DNA of 64,000 bases. Origin: Streptosporangium becharense (lineage in GTDB: Bacteria > Actinomycetota > Actinomycetes > Streptosporangiales > Streptosporangiaceae). Shown one piece after another: positions 7,869 through 15,446 of this stretch. Under the pieces are notes generated by a model. The model was not told the origin of the DNA. It saw nothing but the letters and a program-made list of their open reading frames with translations, and did not search any database. A program made the translations under genes and the position numbers. The stretch lies in contig NZ_JACHMP010000001.1 in assembly GCF_014204985.1 (NCBI RefSeq), positions 4,898,001 through 4,962,000 of the forward strand, written 5' to 3'. Positions within the stretch are counted from its first letter, which is position 1. Every line of letters starts with the position of its first letter.

Positions 7869-9109
7869 GATCGGGGTGCCCGCTGTGCGGCCGCCCAGCG
7901 GTAGATCGTGTAGGTGGACGCGACGAAGTACGGGGAGGAGATCCGGTCGTACTTGCGGTCGGTGTCGGTGTCCCAGCCGAAACTGTTGACGCCGTTCAGG
8001 TAGCCGACGGCGTGCTTGGTGTCGTAGCCGATCAGCCAGGGGCCGCCACTCGCCCCGCTGGTGAACTCGCACTTCAACGCGATGCCGTATTCGACCAGCC
8101 GGGCGGGGGCCCGCACCTTGGTGGTGAGCCCCCGGCACGACTTGAGCTGCTGGCCGTCGTAGGGCCTGCTGCCGTCGGGGTGCGGGGCCGCCGGGTAACC
8201 GAAGGCGAGGGTGAACAGGCCGGTCCCGCGCTTGGTCGTCAGCCCCTGTCCGCCGACGTTGTCCTCCAGGCTGCCGACGTTCTCCATCTCGTAGGTCCCG
8301 GCCGTCTTGCCGGCCTTCCACCGGAACCCGTCGTGCACCGTGACGAAGGCGTAGTCGTAGTCGAAGTCGCCCTTGCCGACGAAGTCCTCGTGCAGGTTGA
8401 GCGAGTGGCCGACGTAGATGCCGTAGGGGGTCTCCCCCCGGTCGTAACCCGGAATGAAGATCCAGTACTCGGCGTGCCTGCCCTGCTTGGCGTCGTACGC
8501 GCAGTGCGCGGCGGTCGTCACCAGGCTACGGTTGGCCGCCGCCACCGACGAGGCGGAGCACCAGTAGTCCTGGTTCCCGAACCGGAAGAACACCTTGCCG
8601 ACGGTGATGGGGGAGGCGCCGGAGGCCGGGGACCGCTTCTTGGGCAGGGTGGGCTCCACGGCCTGCACGGAGGTCTTCGCGGTGCCGCTCTTGGTGTCGG
8701 CGGCGCTTCCACCGGCGCCGCTTCCCGCGGAAGTGCCGGCGGTCGTCGCGGCCGTGCTGCCGCCACCGGCCGACGCGGCCGCGGCGGCTCCCGCTCCCGC
8801 GGCGGTCGCGGCCGGCGTGGAGGTCGAGGTGGCGCTGGTCGGAGTCGGAGACGCCGAGGAGTTGCCCCCGGTCACCTCGGGCGTCGCCGGAGCGTTGTTC
8901 ACGGCCTGCTTGAGCCGGGCCGGGTTCCAGTACTCCGCGATCCGCTTCATGTCGGCGTTGCTCTTGGTCAGCGCGATCGAGGTGATGCCGTTGGGCACCC
9001 CGTTCAGCGGGGTGGCCGCGGCGCTCCCGGCGAACATCGACATCGCGGTCACACAGGCGGCGACCAGCGCGCCGAATGTGGCCGAGAGCCGCCGCACGGG
9101 GGGGAACAT
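7865..9109 (-). CDS. Secreted trypsin-like serine protease, paralogue 5, intact triad
   Basis: 414 residues from ATG 9109 (GGAAGGA upstream). A signal peptide of about 32 residues (AGSAAA) is followed by a low-complexity Ala/Gly/Ser/Thr linker at about residues 82-145. The protease domain has His202 (TTAAHC), Asp252 (DYAFV) and Ser354 in GASGGPW. Both Cys pairs are present, the second being SCRG and ALKCEF. It lacks the Lys/Glu insert. The linker looks like a flexible stalk between an N-terminal element and the catalytic domain. Probably an active extracellular endopeptidase; the specificity cannot be read from sequence. Confidence 0.92.
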   Translation of the reverse strand: MFPPVRRLSATFGALVAACVTAMSMFAGSAAATPLNGVPNGITSIALTKSNADMKRIAEYWNPARLKQAVNNAPATPEVTGGNSSASPTPTSATSTSTPAATAAGAGAAAAASAGGGSTAATTAGTSAGSGAGGSAADTKSGTAKTSVQAVEPTLPKKRSPASGASPITVGKVFFRFGNQDYWCSASSVAAANRSLVTTAAHCAYDAKQGRHAEYWIFIPGYDRGETPYGIYVGHSLNLHEDFVGKGDFDYDYAFVTVHDGFRWKAGKTAGTYEMENVGSLEDNVGGQGLTTKRGTGLFTLAFGYPAAPHPDGSRPYDGQQLKSCRGLTTKVRAPARLVEYGIALKCEFTSGASGGPWLIGYDTKHAVGYLNGVNSFGWDTDTDRKYDRISSPYFVASTYTIYRWAAAQRAPRS

Positions 9110-9285
9110 GGGGGATTCCTTCCGAGGTCAGAGAGCCGGCAGGGGGCGTAAGGGGAGATTTTTCCAGATCAACTCGGTTTTGGGCAGCTCAGCGGTCAGA
9201 TCCGCTTTTACTCGGTTGTCCAGCCAGTGTGCCGGAGGGTGTATAAGCACCTCGTCAAGCCAGGCTGTGAACATCCTGTCAAGCC

Positions 9286-9320
9286 GGGGAAGGGGCCGGA
9301 CGCGGTCCGGACCCTTCCCC
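9286..9320. terminator. Hairpin downstream of paralogue 6
   Basis: GGGGAAGGGGCCGGAC pairs with GTCCGGACCCTTCCCC around a GCG loop with one mismatch. It ends 18 bases from the paralogue 6 stop codon. No T tract follows on the minus strand. Confidence 0.5.
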
Positions 9321-9337
9321 TCTGGGCGACGCCGGGA

Positions 9338-10930
9338 CTAGCGCGGGAGCTGCCCGGTCCACAGGTTGGCGGCGTACTTGTAGATGTCGTACGTCTCGCC
9401 GTTGAAGTACGGGGTGGTGACGCGGTCGTAGCGGCCGTTCTTGTCGCTGTCCACCGTCAGGCTGACGACGCCGTTGAGGTAACCGGTCCGCTTGCTGTTC
9501 TTGTACTGCAGCAGGAAGGGGCCACCGCTGGCGCCCGGGGTGAAGGCGCACTTGATCGCCTGGTGCTCCTCGGCCTTGTAGGCCGGGACGACCGGGGCGG
9601 CACCGGTCTTGCCGTAGCACCACTTCTGGGTGTGCCCGGAGTAGGGCTTGTCGCCGTCCAGGTGCGCGGAGGTCGGGTAGCCGAAGGTGAAGACCTTCTT
9701 GCCGAGCTTCTGGTTCCAGCTGAAGCCCTGCCCGCCGACGTTGTCACCGAGGCGCCCCGCGTCGGACATGACGATGACGAAGAACCGCGTATAGAAGTAG
9801 TGCTCCTTCACGGTGGTCTTGACCCACTTCTTGATGAAGAACCGGGTCTTGTACCAGGCGATCTCGTTGCCGTTGGCGTCCTTGGTCGCCTCCAGCTTGC
9901 CGAGGAAGTCGCCGTCCGCCTTCTGCTTGACCAGGTCGCGGTACTCCTCCTGGCTGATGGCGACCCTGCCCTTGTCGTCGCTGAAGCGCTCGAACTTGGC
10001 GTGGTTGTCCAGGCCGGTGGGGGCGGCCTTGTAGGCGCTCTCGACGACCTCGACGGCGGTCAGCTTGACGCCGTTCCGGCCGTCCTTGACGTACTCCTCG
10101 ATGTACTTCTGGGCGTCGGCGGGCTTGCCGACGGTCTCGACCTTCGGGTCGGCCAGCTTCTTCCAGTACGGGCCGGCCTCACCGTACTTCTCGATCCCGG
10201 CCTCGTACTCGGCCTTGGAGATCTCCTTGTCCTCGGTGTACTTGAACCCCTTGGTGGCGGCGTACTGGGACGCCGTCACCTCCTTGACACCGGTCTGCTT
10301 GATGCCGTTGTAGACGTTGACGAAGGCGTAGTCGTAGTCGTAGTCCTCGTAGACCGTGAAGTCGTCGTGGGTGTTGACCTTGGCGCCGACGTAGATGCCC
10401 CAGGGAGCCTTGCCCTGGTAGTAGCCCGGGATGAACACGAAGTTGCTGAACGGCTTGTTCGTGTCGGTGTCGTAGACGCAGTGCCCGGCGGTCGCGACCA
10501 GGTTGCGGAATTTCGACTGCACCGAGCTGCCGGAGCACCAGCGCTCCTGGCCCTTGTTGTCGACGAAGAAGACCTTGCCGACGGTGATGGGCAGGTTCAC
10601 GTTCCTGGAACGGCCGGCGCTCTTGCCGCCCTCGCCGGTGGGGGCGACGACACCGGGCTTGCCGTCGGCGGCGGCCCTGGCGGCGCCGGTCTTGTTCAGC
10701 TTGGCCGACACGGTGGAGTCGCTGAGGTAGGTCTTGGCCGACTTCAGCTTCGAGGCGGTCCAGTAGCCCGCGATGGCCTTCGCGTTACCGGAGGAGGTGA
10801 GCGTCGTCGACTTGACGTCGGGGTCGGCGGCGGTCGCCTGGGCGGTGCCGGAGAGGGATGCGCCGATCATGCCGGTGACCGCGAGGGCACCGCCGAGGGG
10901 GAGGATCAGACGCTTGGCTCGGGAGTTCAA
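9338..10930 (-). CDS. Secreted trypsin-like serine protease, paralogue 6, long form with intact triad
   Basis: 530 residues from TTG 10930 (GAAGGAG then CTACA). The upstream-extended frame is rejected because this start gives the same length and signal peptide as paralogue 2. The triad is His150 (ATAGHC), Asp200 (DYAFV) and Ser468 (GASGGPF, codon 9527-9529). The second disulfide (KWCYGK, IKCAF) is kept. It carries the Lys/Glu/Tyr-rich insert, so the insert is not what goes with loss of the Ser. It best represents the presumed ancestral active long form of paralogues 2 and 3. Divergent to the protease-inhibitor gene at 11247. Confidence 0.93.
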   Translation of the reverse strand: MNSRAKRLILPLGGALAVTGMIGASLSGTAQATAADPDVKSTTLTSSGNAKAIAGYWTASKLKSAKTYLSDSTVSAKLNKTGAARAAADGKPGVVAPTGEGGKSAGRSRNVNLPITVGKVFFVDNKGQERWCSGSSVQSKFRNLVATAGHCVYDTDTNKPFSNFVFIPGYYQGKAPWGIYVGAKVNTHDDFTVYEDYDYDYAFVNVYNGIKQTGVKEVTASQYAATKGFKYTEDKEISKAEYEAGIEKYGEAGPYWKKLADPKVETVGKPADAQKYIEEYVKDGRNGVKLTAVEVVESAYKAAPTGLDNHAKFERFSDDKGRVAISQEEYRDLVKQKADGDFLGKLEATKDANGNEIAWYKTRFFIKKWVKTTVKEHYFYTRFFVIVMSDAGRLGDNVGGQGFSWNQKLGKKVFTFGYPTSAHLDGDKPYSGHTQKWCYGKTGAAPVVPAYKAEEHQAIKCAFTPGASGGPFLLQYKNSKRTGYLNGVVSLTVDSDKNGRYDRVTTPYFNGETYDIYKYAANLWTGQLPR

Positions 10931-11246
10931 TGTAGCTCCTTCTTTGTCATGGATCGCCGGGGATGCGACCCACGCATGCGTAAAGAGACAAGACGTGACC
11001 GTACTCAGCAAAGACTGGTTAAAGGGCCATAAATCGGGCACATGGCTTTACCGTTATCATCTTGTTATCGAACTGGGGGAACCGGATCTACTCCGGTTGC
11101 GTCTATCTGATCTTTCTGTGCCAGGTCCCGGTGAAGTGATGCCAATACTTGTATGAGCTGCGCAAACGCCGGTGTGGAGCGTTGCCCGGAAGGAGGCGGC
11201 GGGGGAGGCTGTGATCGTCCGACGTCACGCGTCATCGGGGGATCTC
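10931..11246. promoter_or_regulatory. Divergent promoter region between protease 6 and the SSI-type inhibitor
   Basis: 316 bases with relatively high A/T. Two direct GTTATC elements (11053-11058, 11064-11069) are 11 bases apart, about one helical turn. No CRP-type palindrome was found. Promoter hexamers could not be assigned with confidence. Confidence 0.45.
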
Positions 11247-12017
11247 ATGCGACGTCTTCTCTGCCTGGCCGCTGCCGGGTTCTTCACTCTGTCGGGAACG
11301 GCCGCCGCGGCCACGCCTCCACCGGTCAAGGAGGCCGGCCCGCCGATCGAGCCGGTCGGGCCCCGGGCGGGCGGGCCGCTCACGGCCCAGCCCTACCACG
11401 GGCAGCCCTCCATCACCGTTCCCGGCCGCGGTGGTCCGCTGGTCGCGGAGCCGTACCGGGGCCGTCCCGTGGTGGTGCCGCCGTACCGGGGTGGTCCGCT
11501 GGTCGCGGAGCCGTACCACGGTCGTCCGGTGGTGGTGCCGCCGTACCGGGGCCGTCCCGTGGTGGTGCCGCCGTACCACGGCGGTTCCCTGGTCGCGGAG
11601 CCCTACTGGGGCGAGCCCGTCCGGGTCGTCCCCGGGCCGATCCAGCCGATCAGGTTCAGGCCCCCCGTGGGGGCGACGAGGGCACTGGTCCTGAGCGTCG
11701 CGGACGGGGCCCGGCCTCTGCCCGCGGCCCGCTACGTCCTGCTGGTGTGCGGCATGGGCGCTTCGCAGGGCACCCACCCCAGCCCGGCCCAGGCGTGCGA
11801 CGCGCTGGAAGGAGTCCAGGGCAACCTCGCCGCGCTCAAGCCGCTGCCGGGCATGGCCTGCACGATGCACTACAGCCCGGTCACGGTGACCGCGAGCGGC
11901 ATCTGGGACCGCCGACTCGTCCGTTTCGAGCGCACCTTCGGCAACGCCTGCGAGATGCGTGCCCTGACCGGTGGGGTCTTCGCCGTGTCGAACGTCCCGA
12001 CCCCGTGGAAGTCCTGA
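11247..12017 (+). CDS. Subtilisin-inhibitor (SSI) family protein with proline-rich repeat region
   Basis: 256 residues from ATG 11247 (GGGGGA five bases upstream), with a signal peptide ending near AAAA (residue 22). Residues about 55-125 repeat two modules, GGPLVAEPY and GRPVVVPPY, in alternation. The C-terminal 100 or so residues match the Streptomyces subtilisin inhibitor domain: LVLSVADG, the Cys pairs, RRLVRFERTF, NACEM. The reactive loop reads C-T-M-H-Y-S-P, which puts Met at P1 and predicts inhibition of subtilisin/chymotrypsin-like enzymes. The usual SSI is only about 110 residues after processing, so the repeat region is an extra. Its position beside six protease-fold genes suggests it protects against or tunes them; this is inferred. 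Confidence 0.85.
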   Translation: MRRLLCLAAAGFFTLSGTAAAATPPPVKEAGPPIEPVGPRAGGPLTAQPYHGQPSITVPGRGGPLVAEPYRGRPVVVPPYRGGPLVAEPYHGRPVVVPPYRGRPVVVPPYHGGSLVAEPYWGEPVRVVPGPIQPIRFRPPVGATRALVLSVADGARPLPAARYVLLVCGMGASQGTHPSPAQACDALEGVQGNLAALKPLPGMACTMHYSPVTVTASGIWDRRLVRFERTFGNACEMRALTGGVFAVSNVPTPWKS

Positions 12018-12025
12018 CACCGCCG

Positions 12026-12073
12026 AACCCGGCGGGACACTGCGGCGGCCGGTGCGTGGCCGCCGCCGGGTTT
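12026..12073 (+). terminator. Terminator of the SSI-type gene
   Basis: AACCCGGCGG pairs with CCGCCGGGTT, enclosing a second GC stem, then TTTCCG. It starts nine bases after the stop codon. Confidence 0.65.
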
Positions 12074-12075
12074 CC

Positions 12076-12136
12076 GTGACCGCCGTTCCCGGGAGCGTAC
12101 GATCCCGGGAACGGCATCGCCGGACGCGGCGGTCAC
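12076..12136. repeat. Long two-part inverted repeat
   Basis: Inner arms CCGTTCCCGGGA and TCCCGGGAACGG, outer arms GTGACCGCC and GGCGGTCAC. It lies between the inhibitor gene and the next gene in the same direction. Perhaps a second terminator; function not known. Confidence 0.45.
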
Positions 12137-12303
12137 CGGGCCACGGTGAGGTGCCCGCCGCCCGGGTCCGGTGGCCGGGGATGGGACGTCTCGCCCGGCG
12201 CGCCGCCCGGGGCCGGCGGTCGGGAAGAGGACGTGTCGCCCGGCCCGCCGCCCGGGTGCGAGCCGGAGGGGGCGGCCGGAGGACGGGGGCGTAGGGTGCG
12301 GCC

Positions 12304-13266
12304 ATGTTTGCCGTAACCGCCACGCGGATCGATCCTGACAACCCGCTCGCCGGACTCACCCTCGGTGAGCACTCCGAACCCGAGACTCCCGACGGCTGGA
12401 CCACCGTCACGGTGCGGGCGGCCTCGCTCAACCACCACGACCTGTTCACGCTCAGAGGCGTGGGCATCGGCCAGGAGCGGCTGCCGATGGTGCTCGGCTG
12501 TGACGCGGCCGGGCTCGACGAGGATGGCAACGAGGTCATCGTGCACTCGGTGATCGGCAGCGGTCCTGACGAGACACTCGACCCGAAGCGGTCCCTGCTG
12601 TCGGAGAAGCACGACGGCACCTTCGCCGAGCGGGTGGCCGTTCCGCGGCGCAACCTCGTGCCCAAGCCCGCGGCTCTCACCTTCGAGGAGGCGGCCTGCC
12701 TGCCGACGGCCTGGCTGACCGCCTTCCGCATGCTCTTCGACAAGGCCGGCCTGGAGCCCGGTTCGACCGTGCTGGTGCAGGGGGCCGGTGGCGGCGTGGC
12801 CACCGCACTGATCATGCTGGGCCGGGCGGGCGGATACCGGGTCTGGGTGACCAGCCGCTCGGCGGAGAAGCGGGCACGGGCCCTGGCCCTGGGCGCCGAC
12901 CAGGCCTTCGAGACCGGCGCCAGGCTGCCCGAACGGGTGGACGCGGTGATGGAGACCGTCGGTCAGGCGACCTGGAGCCACTCGCTGAAGTCGCTGCGTC
13001 CCGGCGGCCGGATCGTGATCTCCGGCGCGACCAGCGGGGCCGTCCCGCCGGCCGACCTGAACCGTGTCTTCTTCCTCCAGCTGTCGGTGATCGGCTCGAC
13101 CATGGGCACCCGGGACCAGTTGGGCAGGCTCGCCCGGTTCCTGGAGCAGACCGGCGTCCGGCCGTTGATCGACCGGACGCTCCCGCTGACCGAGGCTCGT
13201 GAGGGTTTCGCGGCCATGCACGCGGGCGACCTCTTCGGAAAGATCGTTTTCACCCTGCCGGGGTGA
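12304..13266 (+). CDS. Quinone-oxidoreductase-like MDR family dehydrogenase
   Basis: 320 residues. A GroES-like N-terminal half (ASLNHHDLFTLRG, GCDAAG) is followed by a Rossmann half with a glycine-rich nucleotide site (GAGGGVATA around residue 160). The structural-zinc Cys cluster of classical alcohol dehydrogenases is absent, which points to the zinc-free quinone oxidoreductase/crotonyl-reductase branch that uses NADPH. The substrate cannot be named. It is preceded by two hairpins, so probably has its own promoter. Its 3' end overlaps the small convergent frame at 13250-13564 by 17 bases. Confidence 0.85.
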   Translation: MFAVTATRIDPDNPLAGLTLGEHSEPETPDGWTTVTVRAASLNHHDLFTLRGVGIGQERLPMVLGCDAAGLDEDGNEVIVHSVIGSGPDETLDPKRSLLSEKHDGTFAERVAVPRRNLVPKPAALTFEEAACLPTAWLTAFRMLFDKAGLEPGSTVLVQGAGGGVATALIMLGRAGGYRVWVTSRSAEKRARALALGADQAFETGARLPERVDAVMETVGQATWSHSLKSLRPGGRIVISGATSGAVPPADLNRVFFLQLSVIGSTMGTRDQLGRLARFLEQTGVRPLIDRTLPLTEAREGFAAMHAGDLFGKIVFTLPG

Positions 13267-13564
13267 GCGTCCGCCGGGCGTGCTTCCCGTCGCACGCCTG
13301 AGCGGCGGGTCGCCCGCCCGTCCCGCCGGACGCGGCCGGCCTGTCCGGTCCGTCCGGTCCGTTCGGCTCGCCTGGTCCGTTCGGTTGACTCGGTCCGTCT
13401 GATTGACTCGGCCCGCCCGGTTGACCCGGCCCGTCCGGCTCACCCGGTCCGCCCGGACTTGTCGGCGTCTCCGGCCGGACCGGCTCACCCCGTTCACTCG
13501 ATCCGGGTGCGTCAGACGCGCGCGCCGCCAGGAGAGGCGGGCGTGGGCCGTACAGCAGGATCAT
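13250..13564 (-). CDS. Possible small Gly/Pro-rich collagen-like protein coupled to the PadR gene
   Basis: A 104-codon frame whose ATG overlaps the stop of the PadR gene (ATGA at 13561-13564), the same coupling as between the two genes before it. Its middle is a run of six-residue units of the type GPGEPD, GPGQPG, GPSQSD, GPSQPN, GPGEPN, produced by an 18-bp tandem repeat. There is no signal peptide or known domain. Translational coupling argues for expression; the low-complexity composition and the 17-base overlap with the convergent gene argue against it. It may be only a by-product of the repeat. Confidence 0.35.
   Translation of the reverse strand: MILLYGPRPPLLAARASDAPGSSERGEPVRPETPTSPGGPGEPDGPGQPGGPSQSDGPSQPNGPGEPNGPDGPDRPAASGGTGGRPAAQACDGKHARRTLTPAG
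13356..13463. repeat. 18-bp tandem repeat, six units
   Basis: Units begin at 13356, 13374, 13392, 13410, 13428 and 13446, with consensus GG(T/C)CCG(T/C)(T/C)CGG(T/C)T(G/C)A(C/A)(T/C)C. The period is a multiple of three. Further decayed units may continue to about 13500. Confidence 0.75.
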
Positions 13565-14271
13565 CGGAGCGCGTCGCGGATGCGGCGGGCGGCCTCGTAG
13601 AGGGCGTCCTGCGCGGTGGCCAGGGTCTCCTCGGTGACCTGCCTGTTCGCGGCGTCCGAGCGGACCTCCTCGACGAACTCGGCGAGCATCTGCCCGAGCC
13701 TGGCGTCACCGGCGGGTGAACCCTCGCCGGTGAACCCGTCGGCCCAGACCCGCTTCCACTCTTCCTTCCACTCGGTGGTCTGCCGCTGCCACTCCGCCTT
13801 CTGCGTGCGCCAGGCCTCGCGCTGCGCGCGCCTGGCCTCCTTCTGCGCGCGTCTGGCCTGTTCATCGGCCTGCCTGGCCCCCTGGCGCACGTCTCGCGCC
13901 ATCTGGGTGAGCTCCTCGCGCAGGGACCTGACCGTGTCGCGTACGTCCTCCTTGACCTCGCGGGCGATGTCGCGGACGGAGTCGGCGATCTCCTGTTCCA
14001 GGTCGGCGAGTTCGTCGAGCCGCTCATTGAGCTCGGCCCGGCCCCGCTCGGTGATGGTGAAGACCTTCTTGCCGTCGACGACCTCGTGGGTGACCAGGCC
14101 CTCCTCCTCCAGGCGGGCCAGGCGCGGGTAGATCGTGCCGGGTGAGGGGGAGTAGACCCCGAGGAACCGGTCCTGCAGCAACCGGATCACCTCGTACCCG
14201 TGGCGCGGGCTCTCCTCCAGGAGCTTGAGGAGGTACAGCCGGAGCCGTCCGTGACCGAAGACCGGGCTCAT
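13561..14271 (-). CDS. PadR family transcriptional regulator
   Basis: 236 residues. The N-terminal winged helix is typical of PadR (RLYLLKLLEE, HGYEVIRLLQD, SPGTIYPRLARLEEEGL, ending about residue 80). The C-terminal half is a long Arg/Gln/Trp/Glu-rich helix, as in other actinobacterial PadR proteins, which dimerise through a coiled coil. The ATG (14271) overlaps the stop of the DUF4097 gene in an ATGA, so the two are translated together. It probably represses its own operon through the direct repeats at 15092-15135; the inducer is unknown. Confidence 0.92.
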   Translation of the reverse strand: MSPVFGHGRLRLYLLKLLEESPRHGYEVIRLLQDRFLGVYSPSPGTIYPRLARLEEEGLVTHEVVDGKKVFTITERGRAELNERLDELADLEQEIADSVRDIAREVKEDVRDTVRSLREELTQMARDVRQGARQADEQARRAQKEARRAQREAWRTQKAEWQRQTTEWKEEWKRVWADGFTGEGSPAGDARLGQMLAEFVEEVRSDAANRQVTEETLATAQDALYEAARRIRDALR

Positions 14272-15065
14272 GCCTCGGCTCCCTTCAACAGCGTGACGTC
14301 GGCGGAGACGGTGTTCGCGGTCAGTGACGCCATGCCGCCGCCGATCCGGCCGGTCAGTGTCTTCGCACCGGCCTGTGAGGAGTGGTCGAGTTCGGTGAAG
14401 GCGGTGCCGAGCCTGCCCGAGGTGGAGCGGATCGTCACGTCGGTCTCGACCGTGGACGGGAGCCGGAGCATGATCTCGCCGGAGACGCTGTTCATCGTCA
14501 CGTGGCCGGTCGGTGGGAGCTCCAGGTCCGCGGTGATCCGGCCGGAGACGGTGGTGGCGCTCAGCCGGCGGGGTGTGCCCCGGGCGATGGTCAGATCACC
14601 GGAGACGCTCTTGAACGACAGGTCGCCGACCAGCCCCCGGCTCTCGACGTCGCCGGAGACGGTGTCGGTGTGGATCTCACCGCTCACCCCGTCGAGCACG
14701 ACGTCGCCGGAGACGCTCTTGACCGAGGTGCGGCCCTCCAGCCCGGTGACGACCGCGGAGGCGGAGACCACCCCCACGTTGACCGGGCACTCCTTGGGCA
14801 CGGTCAACGCCAGCGTCGCCTGCCGGCGACCCGGGCGGAGCCAGCCCAGCAGGCCCTCCCAGGTGAGGTCCTTGTAGGTGACGGTCAGGACGCCCTCGTC
14901 GTCATGGGTGACGATCAGCGGCGGGTCGCCGACGTCGGTGACCTCGAGTGCGGCGGGGCCGTCACTGGCCAGCACCGCTAGCCTGCCCGCCACGATCCGG
15001 ACGTTGAGCCTGCTCACGGAGGCGAAGGTGAGCTGCTCGGGTTTGTCGATGGTCCATTGCCGCAT
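14268..15065 (-). CDS. DUF4097 (beta-helix, adhesin-like) protein
   Basis: 265 residues from ATG 15065, eight bases after AGGAGG; an upstream in-frame ATG at 15086 lacks a site. The protein is built from repeating strands with the signature SVSGDV, VSGEIH, VSGDVE, SVSGDL, VSGRIT, SVSGEI, typical of the DUF4097 right-handed beta-helix fold. There is no signal peptide. Members are often paired with PadR regulators, as here. The role is unknown; a ligand-sensing or envelope-stress function is only a guess. Confidence 0.88.
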   Translation of the reverse strand: MRQWTIDKPEQLTFASVSRLNVRIVAGRLAVLASDGPAALEVTDVGDPPLIVTHDDEGVLTVTYKDLTWEGLLGWLRPGRRQATLALTVPKECPVNVGVVSASAVVTGLEGRTSVKSVSGDVVLDGVSGEIHTDTVSGDVESRGLVGDLSFKSVSGDLTIARGTPRRLSATTVSGRITADLELPPTGHVTMNSVSGEIMLRLPSTVETDVTIRSTSGRLGTAFTELDHSSQAGAKTLTGRIGGGMASLTANTVSADVTLLKGAEA

Positions 15066-15089
15066 GGTGAAGACCTCCTTTTGCAAAAC

Positions 15090-15135
15090 ACGATATGTCG
15101 CGTCTTGCGAGAGGTCAAGATATGTCGTGTCTTGC
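15090..15135 (-). promoter_or_regulatory. Promoter of the DUF4097-padR operon with overlapping direct-repeat operator
   Basis: On the minus strand a -35 TTGACC (15113-15118) and a -10 TATCGT (15090-15095) are separated by 17 bases, leaving a very short leader before AGGAGG. Two 17-bp direct repeats (GATATGTCG(C/T)GTCTTGC, at 15092-15108 and 15119-15135, 27 bases apart) cover the -10 and the stretch upstream of the -35. This is the expected place for PadR autorepression. Confidence 0.7.
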
Positions 15136-15146
15136 TCGGTGTCCTG

Positions 15147-15323
15147 TTACTCGTCCTCGTCGTCGAGACGGGCCAGCCAGGTCGACAGGCGTTCCACCGG
15201 GGTCTCGAACTCGGGGTTCAGGTCGACGAACTCACGCAGCCGCTCGGCCAGCCAGGTGATGCTGACCTCCTCCTCGCCGCGGCGCTCGACGAGCTCCTCG
15301 ATGCCCCGATCGGTGAAGTACAT
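15147..15323 (-). CDS. Small DUF6104-type acidic protein
   Basis: 58 residues, start ATG 15323 preceded by GAGGAG. It begins MYFTDRGIEELVERRGEEEV, continues with WLAERLREFVDLNPEFETPVE, and ends in an acidic DDEDE tail. This is the small conserved protein found next to the 2-oxoglutarate decarboxylase gene in many actinobacteria. No catalytic motif; predicted helical and cytoplasmic. A perfect terminator lies between it and kgd, so it probably has its own transcript or depends on read-through. Function unknown. Confidence 0.85.
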   Translation of the reverse strand: MYFTDRGIEELVERRGEEEVSITWLAERLREFVDLNPEFETPVERLSTWLARLDDEDE

Positions 15324-15354
15324 CGTTCTCCTCGTGGTGCTGTTTGCGATAACG

Positions 15355-15392
15355 GAGAAGTCCCCCGCAGAGGTTCCTGCGGGGGACTTCTC
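15355..15392 (-). terminator. Terminator downstream of kgd
   Basis: Perfect 16-bp stem, GAGAAGTCCCCCGCAG and its complement, with a six-base loop. It lies between the kgd stop and the small gene. There is no long T tract on the minus strand. Confidence 0.75.
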
Positions 15393-15446
15393 GGGTGTGA
15401 CGCCTCCGCGCCGGCGGCGGCCCCGGGCGGGACCGCCGCGGAACCA

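Noticed and set aside
1..12017. Mobile element as the cause of the protease array
   Set aside because: No transposase, terminal inverted repeats or target duplications were seen. The array is better explained by tandem duplication and gene conversion.
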